Of a DNA stretch of 28,390 nucleotides, positions 21,713-28,390 are shown piece by piece (the stretch's first letter is position 1; each line of letters starts with the position of its first letter). The notes beneath the pieces are model-generated. The model was given only the letters and a program-made list of their open reading frames with translations. It had not been told where the DNA came from and did not search any database. A program made the translations under genes and the position numbers. The stretch comes from JACDBD01 sp050743385 (lineage in GTDB: Bacteria > Actinomycetota > Acidimicrobiia > IMCC26256 > JACDBD01). Where the stretch lies: positions 1 through 28,390 of the forward strand of contig JBOGFJ010000256.1 of the NCBI GenBank assembly GCA_050743385.1, read 5' to 3'.

Positions 21713-22549
21713 CTAGGCCGTCTGGAACGTCACGCCGATGACCCGCGGGCCGGCGTGGGTGCCGATCACGGGCCCGACCTGGCCGACGACGATCTCGGAG
21801 CGAGGGACGAGCGGGTCGAGCATGTCGAGCAGCTCGTCGAGGTCGGGGGCCTGGCCGTGCATGACGGCGAGGCTCTCCACCGGCCCCTCCTTCACCTTGT
21901 CGACGAGGAGCCGGAGGGCCTTGGAGCGAGTCCGGACCTTCCCGGCCTCCTCCACGACTCCGTCCCGCACCTCGACGACGGGCTTGATCGCGAGCATCGA
22001 GCCGAGCAGGGCACGGGCGTTGCCGACCCTCCCGCCCTTCTTCAGGAACTCGAGCGTGTCGAGGGTGCCGTAGAGCTTCGTGCGGTCACGGCGATCGGTC
22101 ACGTCGGCGACGATCGCGTCGAGGGATGCATCGGGGTCTTGGGCGGCTCGAGCGGCCGCGAGGCAGAGGTTCCCGAGCCCCATCGTGACGTGGAGCGAAT
22201 CGACCACCTCCACCGGGCAGCTGTCGTCGACGGCCTTGGCTGCCACTTGGGCCGCCTGCATGGTCGCCGACAGCTTCGACGACAGGTTGATGCAGACGAT
22301 TCCGGTGGCGCCGTCGTCGGCGAGGGTGCGGAACACGGTCTCGAACGCCCCCGCCGCGGGCGCCGAGGTCTCGGGCAGCACGGACGATTCCCCGAGCCGC
22401 CGCCAGAACTCCTCCGTGCTCAGCTCCTGGCGGTCGACGAACTCGTCGTGACCGAACCGGATCGACAGCGGCACGATCTCGATGCCGAGCTCGGCCACCA
22501 GCTCCTCGGGCAGGTCACATGCACTGTCGGTGACGACTCGAACGCCCAC
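21713..22549 (-). CDS. DegV family fatty-acid-binding protein, 278 aa
   Basis: DegV/FakB proteins bind a fatty acid; in Firmicutes FakB presents it to the kinase FakA for phosphorylation. The N-terminal motif VRVVTDSACDLPEELVAELG contains the TDSxxDL signature. IVPLSIRFGHDEF, ETSAPAAGAF and INLSSKLSATMQAA contain the acyl-phosphate-binding Ser/Thr residues. KKGGRVGNARALLGSMLAIK is the conserved C-terminal helix motif. GTG 22549 has an excellent ribosome binding site (AGGAGGGGG, about 7 nt away). It lies 49 nt after murJ. No FakA-like gene is in the window, so the partner is unknown. M. tuberculosis does not, as far as I recall, have a degV gene here. Confidence 0.93.
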   Translation of the reverse strand: MGVRVVTDSACDLPEELVAELGIEIVPLSIRFGHDEFVDRQELSTEEFWRRLGESSVLPETSAPAAGAFETVFRTLADDGATGIVCINLSSKLSATMQAAQVAAKAVDDSCPVEVVDSLHVTMGLGNLCLAAARAAQDPDASLDAIVADVTDRRDRTKLYGTLDTLEFLKKGGRVGNARALLGSMLAIKPVVEVRDGVVEEAGKVRTRSKALRLLVDKVKEGPVESLAVMHGQAPDLDELLDMLDPLVPRSEIVVGQVGPVIGTHAGPRVIGVTFQTA

Positions 22550-22598
22550 GCGAAGCCCCCTCCTGGTGCCGGATCGGACCTGGGCCCGGGGCGCATCG

Positions 22599-24221
22599 TT
22601 ACATGGACGGGGTGCGCCGACCAGGGAGCACCGCGCGCAGCATGCCCAGCTCGGGCACTCGGAGCACGGCAAGGCCGCCGAGATAGAGGATCGCGGCGGC
22701 GACGAGACCGACCGAGGTGGTGGCGGCGGCCCGGAGAGCTCCGTCCCCGCCCAAACCGCGGGAAATCGCCCACGTTGCCACCGCGACCGCGAGCCCGGCG
22801 GCGAGAACCCGGACCGCCATGTCGCCGATGCGACGGCCGTCGATCCCGCCGACGCGCCGGCGCAGCACCACCAGCGTGACCACCGCCCCCACGGCGTAGG
22901 CGCCCGAGAACGCCAGCGCCAAACCGGGGATCTCGAGCCATGCGTAGAGGGGAATGGCGAGCGCGATGTTCACCCCGTTCTCCAGGCAGTTCAGCAGGAA
23001 GGGAGTGCGCGTATCGGGCAGTGAATAGAAGGCGCGCAGCGAGAACAGGTACACGGAGAAGGGCACCAGGCCTACGGCAAACGCGACGATCGCGTCGGCG
23101 ACCACCGCCGAATCCGCCCCGGTGAAGGCGCCTCGCTCGAGCAGGGCAACCACGATGGGGCGTGCGAGCCCGACGAAGACCGCCGCCGAGGGCAACACGA
23201 CCAAGATCGTCAACCGCAAGCCGAACGAGAGGCGCTCCCGCAAGGCCGCGAAGTCGGCTCGCCCGGCAGCGCTCGCCATCTCGGGCGCGATCGTCGTCAT
23301 CAACGACACCGCGAGTAGTCCGTGCGGAAGCTGGAAGAACGCGTACGCACTCAGGTAGAGGAATGGGCCACCGTCAATGCCGTTGGCGAGGACGAGCACC
23401 ACCCACAGCGCGACCTGATTTGCGATCACGTAGCCCACGGTCCAACCCGAGAGTCGCGCCATCGTCGCCACCGCCGCGTGGCGCACGTCGAGGAGGAACC
23501 GCATACGTGCGCCTGCGCGGACCACGGCGGGCACGAGCGCGAGCGCGACCGCGGCGATTCCGGCGGTCGTGCCGAGGCCGAGGAGGAGGACGAGCGTCGT
23601 GTCGTCGCGCACGTTCTCGAGGGTGAGCCGCTCGTCGGTGATGCGGGGGAGAGCGAGGAACATCGCGATCACGACCACGTTGTTGAGGATCGGAGCGAGC
23701 GCGGCCGCCGCGAACCGTCGTCGCGCGTTCAGTAACGCGCTCGCGAGCGCCACCATCCCGTAGAAGAAGACGAGGGGCATGAACAGGCGGAGCAGCTCGG
23801 TAGCGAGCTCTTGCTGCGCGGCGCGGTCGGCTCCGCTGACGCGCAGCGTGTACAGGTCGACGATCCAGGGGGCGATGGCGACGCCGATCACGGTCAAGGC
23901 GAGCAGCGCCACCGCCGAAACGGTGAAGATCGCGCTGGTGGCGTCGTCGTCGTGCTGCTCGTAGTGGCGGACGAACAGAGGCACGAGAGTGGCGGTGAGC
24001 ACGCCGCCGAGGAGAAGCTCGTAGAGCATCGCCGGCGTCTGGCTGGCGTAGCTGTAGACGCCGGCGACCACACCGCCACCGAGCGCGTACGCGATCGCGG
24101 CGACGCGCAGGAAGCCGGTGATTCGTGACAGGGCTGTGCCGACTCCGACGACCGCGCTGGATCGGAGGAGACGACCCGGGGCGGTGGTCTCGGCCGGACT
24201 CCCGGGGCCGGCGCCCGTCAT
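22599..24221 (-). CDS. murJ: lipid II flippase MurJ, 540 aa
   Basis: MurJ moves lipid II across the membrane for peptidoglycan synthesis. The protein is almost wholly hydrophobic with about 13-14 membrane segments and the family N-terminus GVGTALSRITGFLRVAAIAY, followed by LYELLLGGVLTATLVPLFVR. Central blocks include FQLPHGLLAVSLMTTIAPEM and FYSLPDTRTPFLLNCLENGV. Arg39 matches E. coli R24, while E. coli D39 and R52 align with Gly and Tyr here, as is usual in actinobacteria. The ATG at 24221 overlaps the DUF6049 stop (ATGA). Unlike M. tuberculosis Rv3910, no kinase is fused at the C-terminus; the protein ends shortly after the last membrane span (VLPGRRTPSM). Confidence 0.95.
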   Translation of the reverse strand: MTGAGPGSPAETTAPGRLLRSSAVVGVGTALSRITGFLRVAAIAYALGGGVVAGVYSYASQTPAMLYELLLGGVLTATLVPLFVRHYEQHDDDATSAIFTVSAVALLALTVIGVAIAPWIVDLYTLRVSGADRAAQQELATELLRLFMPLVFFYGMVALASALLNARRRFAAAALAPILNNVVVIAMFLALPRITDERLTLENVRDDTTLVLLLGLGTTAGIAAVALALVPAVVRAGARMRFLLDVRHAAVATMARLSGWTVGYVIANQVALWVVLVLANGIDGGPFLYLSAYAFFQLPHGLLAVSLMTTIAPEMASAAGRADFAALRERLSFGLRLTILVVLPSAAVFVGLARPIVVALLERGAFTGADSAVVADAIVAFAVGLVPFSVYLFSLRAFYSLPDTRTPFLLNCLENGVNIALAIPLYAWLEIPGLALAFSGAYAVGAVVTLVVLRRRVGGIDGRRIGDMAVRVLAAGLAVAVATWAISRGLGGDGALRAAATTSVGLVAAAILYLGGLAVLRVPELGMLRAVLPGRRTPSM

Positions 24222-26236
24222 GCGGCCGCGCTGGCGCGCGGTCGGCGCCGGCGTCGGAAGTGGAGCAACCACCAGCCGGCGAGGAAGAGAGCGGCCCCGA
24301 CGGTGATGAAGACGCCCACGCCGCTGACGAAGGTCGAGCGCACACGCACCCGCGTCGACTGGATCACGAGCACCTCGTCGACCGACGTGACCGTCAATTC
24401 GAGCGGGAACGTGCCCGACGCGCGCGACTCGACCGTGAACCCGACGGTCGTGTTGCGCGGGGGCAGCTCGATCTCGCGCTCGGCCCCCTCGGGAAAGAAG
24501 AGCTTGTCGCTCTCGAGGCTGACCTTGACTCGAAGGGTACGGTCGGTCTCGTTCAGGAACGTCACCGGGATCTCGCCCTTGCGGGCGGTGAGCGTGACCG
24601 TGCTGCCGACCGGTACGTGGATCTGCGAGAGCACCTCGCTGCTCGCGGCGCCGATGACACCCAGCTCGGCGCGGGCGCGCTGCCGGTCCCAGGCCGACGA
24701 CAGGGCGGTCAGCAGCGCCCGCTCGCCCGCGAGAATGCGAGGGTCGGCGGGGCCGATGAGCGAGCGGAGGGCGTTGAGCTCGGCCTCGGCGCGGCCGTAC
24801 GCGGCGGGCGTCACCGGCGGGGGCGGCGGCACGTAGGGCTGCAGCTGGCGCACGACCGGCACGTCGTCGTCGGTCAGCGCGGGCGGAACCTGGGCGACGA
24901 ACTGGTCGATGTCCACCGGCTGGAGCAGCTCGTTGCCACGCAGGCCGCCGATCGCGGCGTCGAGCAGCTGCTCCGGCGCGTCCCAGTCGGGTGGATTCGC
25001 GATGACGATCCCGCGGGTGGCGTTGGGCTGCTCGAGCGCGACCACGCTCAGCCCGGCCAGGAGTTGCTGGGATCGGAGCGCCGGAGGCGCGTCAGAGGTG
25101 AGCATCGCGTTGAGCCCCGGGTCGGTCGCGACCGCGGTCGTCGTGGCGCTCGGGCTCTGGAGTAGGAAGGGCTGCGCGGGTGTGAACTGCGAGTCGATCG
25201 GCACCAGTGCCTCACCGTTGACGATCATGCGGGCCACGCCGGCTGCCCGCAGGTATGTGAGCGCGTCGTTGTTGATCGGACTCGTGAGAGCCGTGCCGGG
25301 GTCGACGCCCTCGTCGCGGCGGGCGCTCAGCGCCTCGGTACCGCGCGCCAGCTCCGCACCCACTTGGTCGCGGAATCCGTTGGTGACGAGCGAGGGCACG
25401 TTGAGCGGTACGTAGGGCCCGGCGAGCACCTGGTTCGTGTCCAACGCCTCTTGCATGGAGGTCAGGCTGTCGGCGAGGGCGGCGTCGTTGGCGGCGAACA
25501 GGGTCCAGGCGTCGAGGGTCTCCGGTCCCGGCGCGACCGTGAAGGGGATGTCGGGCGCGGCGGCGAGCGCGGCGGCCTGGCGCCCGATGCGCCCGTTCGG
25601 GTTCAGCTGCTCGACGACGGCGGGGTCGGGCCTCCCGAAGGGCTCGACGGCGGGCGCGGCGCTGAGAGGCCAAACCCACGCCACCCGCAGCCGTTCGCCG
25701 ACGATCGGTGTGCCGTCCGGGTTCGGTGCCGTGACGACGAGCGGCAGCACGAACTCGGACAGCGTCTCGCCGTCGGCGTCGTTCAGCTCGACTTCGAGCG
25801 GGTACACGCCGGTCTCGCTGAGCCTGAGGCGGCTGGGATCACCCGGGGCAGCGGGGTCCTGGAGCCCGACCGGCAGGAGGACGACTCCCGCCGACCGCGG
25901 CAACGCGGCAAGAGGAAGGGCGATCACGTCGGCCACCGACCCGAGGTCCTCTCCCACGAGGGTGCGTTCGAAGCGGATGCGCGAGTCGACGACCCTGTGG
26001 GCGACCACGTTGATCTCGGCCTCGGCCGCGGGATCGACGTCGACAGCGAGGGCGAGCGTGACCGTTCCGCCGGGCGTGACCGACGATTGGTCGATGGAGG
26101 CCAGCTCGATGCGGGCATCGGCTTGCGCGCCGGTCGTCGGCGGAGGTGGATCGCCGCCCGCGCCCGCCGACGCGGGCCACGCCAATACGAGAGCTACGAC
26201 AGCTATCGCGACCGGACGCGCGCAGGACCGTGTCAC
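24218..26236 (-). CDS. DUF6049 family secreted/membrane-anchored protein, 672 aa
   Basis: GTG 26236 gives a classic signal peptide: basic start (MTRSCARP), hydrophobic core VAIAVVALVLAWPASAGAGG. The long extracytoplasmic part (about 30-635) starts with beta-rich domains (IELASIDQSSVTPGGTVTLA) and contains a middle region with WVWPLSAAPAVEPFG and FTVAPGPETLDAWTLF. A Pro-rich segment (VPPPPPVTPAAYGRAEAEL) precedes an alpha-helical and then a beta-sandwich part (VSLESDKLFFPEGAEREIEL). One membrane helix near the C-terminus (VFITVGAALFLAGWWLLHFR) ends in a basic tail. The equivalent in M. tuberculosis is Rv3909, next to MviN. The start overlaps the GNAT stop (GTGA) and the stop overlaps murJ. Function is unknown; linkage to MurJ suggests an envelope role. 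Confidence 0.88.
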   Translation of the reverse strand: MTRSCARPVAIAVVALVLAWPASAGAGGDPPPPTTGAQADARIELASIDQSSVTPGGTVTLALAVDVDPAAEAEINVVAHRVVDSRIRFERTLVGEDLGSVADVIALPLAALPRSAGVVLLPVGLQDPAAPGDPSRLRLSETGVYPLEVELNDADGETLSEFVLPLVVTAPNPDGTPIVGERLRVAWVWPLSAAPAVEPFGRPDPAVVEQLNPNGRIGRQAAALAAAPDIPFTVAPGPETLDAWTLFAANDAALADSLTSMQEALDTNQVLAGPYVPLNVPSLVTNGFRDQVGAELARGTEALSARRDEGVDPGTALTSPINNDALTYLRAAGVARMIVNGEALVPIDSQFTPAQPFLLQSPSATTTAVATDPGLNAMLTSDAPPALRSQQLLAGLSVVALEQPNATRGIVIANPPDWDAPEQLLDAAIGGLRGNELLQPVDIDQFVAQVPPALTDDDVPVVRQLQPYVPPPPPVTPAAYGRAEAELNALRSLIGPADPRILAGERALLTALSSAWDRQRARAELGVIGAASSEVLSQIHVPVGSTVTLTARKGEIPVTFLNETDRTLRVKVSLESDKLFFPEGAEREIELPPRNTTVGFTVESRASGTFPLELTVTSVDEVLVIQSTRVRVRSTFVSGVGVFITVGAALFLAGWWLLHFRRRRRPRASAAA

Positions 26237-26952
26237 AGCGGCCGGGTCAGCACGCACAAGCCCACGGGGAGTCGCCGGAACCCGCACGCCTCGTAGAGTG
26301 CGAGCGCGGCGGCGTTGCCCAGCTGTGTGTTGACGAGGGCGCGCCGCGCGCCGCGGCGCCGAAGCCAGTGGAGACCGTCGGCGACGAGGGTCCGGCCCCA
26401 TCCTTCTCGGCGCGCCGCCGGGTCGACCGCGACGCGCTGCACATAGCCCTGGCTCCGGGCGCGGCCGGTGATGGCGTAGGCCACCGCCCCCGATCGACCG
26501 CTGCGCTCAGCGACACGTACCCGCGCGGCCGGCGTCGCCCGTACCGCGTCGTCGAAGCCGGACGCGCCGACGAGTCGCCATGGCGCGTCGAACGCGCGCT
26601 GGTCGAGCGCGAGGACCCCCGGCCGATCGCCGCGCCGGACCCGTCGGGTCACTCGCGTCGAAACCGGCAGGCGAGCGAGGTCGTGCTCGAGAAGGTCGTG
26701 CTCGAGAAGGTGGAGGCGCTCGCGAACGTGGAAACCGGCGTCGACGAAGGGGAGGCAGTCAGAGGCGGTGAGTGCGTTGGTGACGACGCCCCCGTAGCCG
26801 GCCTGACGCAGCCGTGCGAGGCAGCGGTACACGACGTCGTACGAAGGTGGGGTCTCGGTGCCGACGGTGAGGTGGGCGGTGTCACGCTCGGGGCCCGGCC
26901 ACGGCGCGATCCGGGCCCACCCGCCCCGCCACCGGAGGGTCTCGGTGACCAT
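26233..26952 (-). CDS. GNAT family N-acetyltransferase, 239 aa
   Basis: The C-terminal half is a GNAT fold that transfers an acetyl group from acetyl-CoA: motif A is YVQRVAVDPAARREGWGRTL, with the CoA-binding RREGWG loop, followed by RALVNTQLGNAAALALYEAC and GFRRLPVGLCVLTRPL. The N-terminal half (1-120) is also GNAT-like but degenerate (VVYRCLARLRQAGYGGVVTN). The substrate is unknown. ATG 26952 is chosen because a TACGCT -10 candidate ends 9 nt before it, suggesting a leaderless or very short leader. A 15-bp tandem duplication inside the gene creates LLEHDLLEHD. It heads the minus-strand run into DUF6049 and murJ. Confidence 0.85.
   Translation of the reverse strand: MVTETLRWRGGWARIAPWPGPERDTAHLTVGTETPPSYDVVYRCLARLRQAGYGGVVTNALTASDCLPFVDAGFHVRERLHLLEHDLLEHDLARLPVSTRVTRRVRRGDRPGVLALDQRAFDAPWRLVGASGFDDAVRATPAARVRVAERSGRSGAVAYAITGRARSQGYVQRVAVDPAARREGWGRTLVADGLHWLRRRGARRALVNTQLGNAAALALYEACGFRRLPVGLCVLTRPL
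26679..26708. repeat. 15-bp tandem duplication within the GNAT gene
   Basis: GGTCGTGCTCGAGAA occurs twice in direct succession. It keeps the frame and duplicates five residues (HDLLE) in the encoded protein. Confidence 0.85.
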
Positions 26953-26961
26953 CGCCCGGCG

Positions 26962-26967
26962 AGCGTA
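26962..26967 (-). promoter_or_regulatory. candidate -10 element for the GNAT-DUF6049-murJ transcript
   Basis: TACGCT on the minus strand ends 9 nt before ATG 26952. It overlaps the edge of a 12-bp palindrome (CCGGTCGACCGG, 26968-26979) in the divergent gap, which could be an operator. Confidence 0.35.
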
Positions 26968-27031
26968 CCGGTCGACCGGCGGTAGCCTCCGGCAGGTGCG
27001 GACGAGCGTGCCGCGAGGGAGCCATTCGACG

Positions 27032-28054
27032 GTGCTGTTGGTCGCGAGCGACCCGACCTTCGAGGACCACGACCCCGGTCGGGGGCATCCCGAGCGCCCG
27101 GCCCGGCTGCGCGCGGTGGCGGCGGGAATCGATGAGTCTGGTCTCGACGGGGCGATCGCGGCGCTGCCGGCCCGGGACGCAACCGACGACGAGCTCCTGC
27201 GCGTACACACCCCGACGCACATCGAGCGCCTCCGTCGTCTGAGCGCCAGAGGTGGGGGCTCGATCGACCCCGACACCGTCACGTCACCGGGTTCGTGGAC
27301 GGCCGCAGTGCGGGCCGCGGGTGCCGGGCTGGCGGCCGTGGACGCGCTGGAGTCGGGGGAAGGGAAGGCGGCGTTCCTCGCTCTTCGCCCACCGGGACAC
27401 CACGCCGGGCCCGCGACCTCCATGGGTTTCTGCCTGCTCAACAACGTGGCCGTGACCGCGGCCGCGCTCGCCGCTCGCGGTGAGCGGGTGGGCGTCATCG
27501 ACTACGACGCCCACCATGGCAACGGCACGCAGGAGGTGTTCTACGCCGACCCGCGGGTGCTCTGCGTGTCGTTCCACGAGTGGCCGCTGTATCCGGGCAC
27601 CGGTCGCCTCGACGAGACCGGGGCAGGCGCGGGCGCGGCTACCACGTGCAATCTCCCCTTGCCGGCAGGCGCGACCGGCGATCTCTACCTGCGCGCTCTC
27701 GATGATGTCGTCGAGCCGATCATGGAGCGCTTCGGGCCCGATTGGCTGCTCGTGTCGGCGGGGTTCGACGCGCACCGCGCCGATCCACTCACCGGTCTCG
27801 GGCTGTCAGCCGGCGACTACGGCGCCCTCGCGAGGCGGATGGCCGAGCTCGCTCCCGCCGGCCGGCTGATCCTCTTCCTCGAGGGGGGCTACGACCCCGA
27901 CGCGTTGCGTGCCTCGGTGGCCGCGACCTTGCCTCCGCTCGTGGGTGAGCCGGCGCGCGCCGCGGAGTCGGCCACCGCGAACGGGCCCGGGGGAGAGGTC
28001 GTGGCGGCGGCCGCCGACCTGTGGACCGGGCTACCGCTGCCGGATCCCGGTTAG
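27032..28054 (+). CDS. histone-deacetylase-family (AcuC/acetylpolyamine-type) hydrolase, 340 aa
   Basis: This is a zinc-dependent deacetylase of the arginase/HDAC fold; bacterial members act on acetylated proteins or polyamines. Motifs in order: DHDPGRGHPERPARLRA, LRPPGHHAGPATSMGFCLLN with the catalytic His pair, VGVIDYDAHHGNGTQEVFY with the first zinc Asp and His, VSAGFDAHRADPLTG with the second zinc Asp, and LEGGYD with the transition-state Tyr. GTG 27032 is chosen because GAGGGAG lies 10 nt upstream and it gives the family N-terminus; GTG 27008 is an alternative. It is divergent from the GNAT gene. Its stop overlaps the stop of the convergent SPFH gene. Substrate cannot be told. Confidence 0.92.
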   Translation: MLLVASDPTFEDHDPGRGHPERPARLRAVAAGIDESGLDGAIAALPARDATDDELLRVHTPTHIERLRRLSARGGGSIDPDTVTSPGSWTAAVRAAGAGLAAVDALESGEGKAAFLALRPPGHHAGPATSMGFCLLNNVAVTAAALAARGERVGVIDYDAHHGNGTQEVFYADPRVLCVSFHEWPLYPGTGRLDETGAGAGAATTCNLPLPAGATGDLYLRALDDVVEPIMERFGPDWLLVSAGFDAHRADPLTGLGLSAGDYGALARRMAELAPAGRLILFLEGGYDPDALRASVAATLPPLVGEPARAAESATANGPGGEVVAAAADLWTGLPLPDPG

Positions 28055-28390
28055 GAAGGCGGCTGAACCGGCGCTGCCGGCGTCGCGGCCGAGGTCTGGC
28101 CGTCGCCGCGCAGGATCTCCGCCAACCCCCCGGCGGCGCCGAAGAGCCCGCTCAGCTCGGTGGGCAGGAAGATCTTCGTGGCCTTCCCGTCCGCGACCGC
28201 GACCAGCGCCTCGAGGTACTTGACCGCCACGAGGTCGGGGCTCGGCCCGCCCTCGTGGATGGCCCGGTACACGTTGCGCGTCGCCTCGGCCTCGCCCTCG
28301 GCCACCGCGACCTGGCGGTATTTCTCGGCGTCCGCCAGGCGCTGAATCGCCTCCGATTGGCCCTGGGCCTCGAGGATGGCGGCCTGCTTG
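28051..28390 (-). CDS. SPFH/band-7 (stomatin-like) membrane protein, C-terminal part
   Basis: The gene enters from the right edge, so only the last 112 residues are visible. They begin KQAAILEAQGQSEAIQRLAD and continue through AEKYRQVAVAEGEAEATRNV, the long charged, Ala/Glu-rich helix that follows the band-7 domain in stomatin and prohibitin-like proteins. Next comes VKYLEALVAVADGKATKIFL, the conserved segment after the helix, and a Pro/Ala-rich tail ending VQPPS. Such proteins form membrane-associated oligomers. The stop codon overlaps the stop of the hydrolase gene by 4 nt. The N-terminal membrane anchor and band-7 core lie outside the window. Confidence 0.88.
   Translation of the reverse strand, partial: KQAAILEAQGQSEAIQRLADAEKYRQVAVAEGEAEATRNVYRAIHEGGPSPDLVAVKYLEALVAVADGKATKIFLPTELSGLFGAAGGLAEILRGDGQTSAATPAAPVQPPS

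Overview
This window is the chromosomal replication-origin region of a high-GC actinobacterium. Several things point there: the dnaA-dnaN-recF-dciA-gyrB-gyrA-DUF3566-tRNA-Ile order on one side of oriC, the rpmH-rnpA-yidD-yidC-khpB-rsmG-parA-parB order on the other, and a following cwlM/trxA/trxB/anti-sigma/sigma/murJ/DUF6049 block. This is the gene order of Mycobacterium tuberculosis around its origin. A short YidC, a kinase separate from MurJ, and the absence of tRNA-Ala after tRNA-Ile suggest a deep non-mycobacterial lineage. Acidimicrobiia is my best guess, but that is inference and no database search was possible.

Layout. Positions 1-365 (minus): the start of an NAD-binding protein and a 45-residue membrane peptide. 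452-528: tRNA-Ile(GAT). 601-8347 (minus): DUF3566 membrane protein, gyrA, gyrB, dciA, recF, dnaN. 8348-8570: oriC with two helically phased sets of DnaA boxes. 8560-9993 (minus): dnaA. 9994-10265: back-to-back promoters and dnaA leader hairpins. 10270-15782 (plus): rpmH, rnpA, yidD, yidC, khpB, rsmG, two parS-like sites, parA, parB. 15783-15992: a large imperfect palindrome between convergent genes. 15993-26952 (minus): cwlM-like pseudo-amidase, trxA, trxB, small membrane protein, anti-sigma, ECF sigma, Ser/Thr kinase, DegV, murJ, DUF6049, GNAT. 27032-28054 (plus): histone-deacetylase-like hydrolase. 28051-28390 (minus): 3' part of an SPFH/band-7 protein.

How the genes fit together. The left arm and dnaA replicate and supercoil the chromosome. 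The right arm makes ribosomal protein L34 and RNase P protein, inserts membrane proteins, methylates 16S rRNA and segregates origins. The 15.9-27 kb block looks like a cell-envelope control cluster: lipid II flippase, a transmembrane kinase with intact catalytic residues, an ECF sigma/anti-sigma pair, the thioredoxin system and a CwlM-like regulator of peptidoglycan precursor synthesis. Many genes overlap by 1-26 nt, which suggests translational coupling.

Most notable points: rpmH may be nested inside a longer rnpA reading frame (Thermus-like), or rnpA may start at CTG; the kinase is a separate, apparently active protein where M. tuberculosis has a pseudokinase fused to MurJ; CwlM lacks recognisable zinc ligands; and there is a ~150-bp palindrome after parB.
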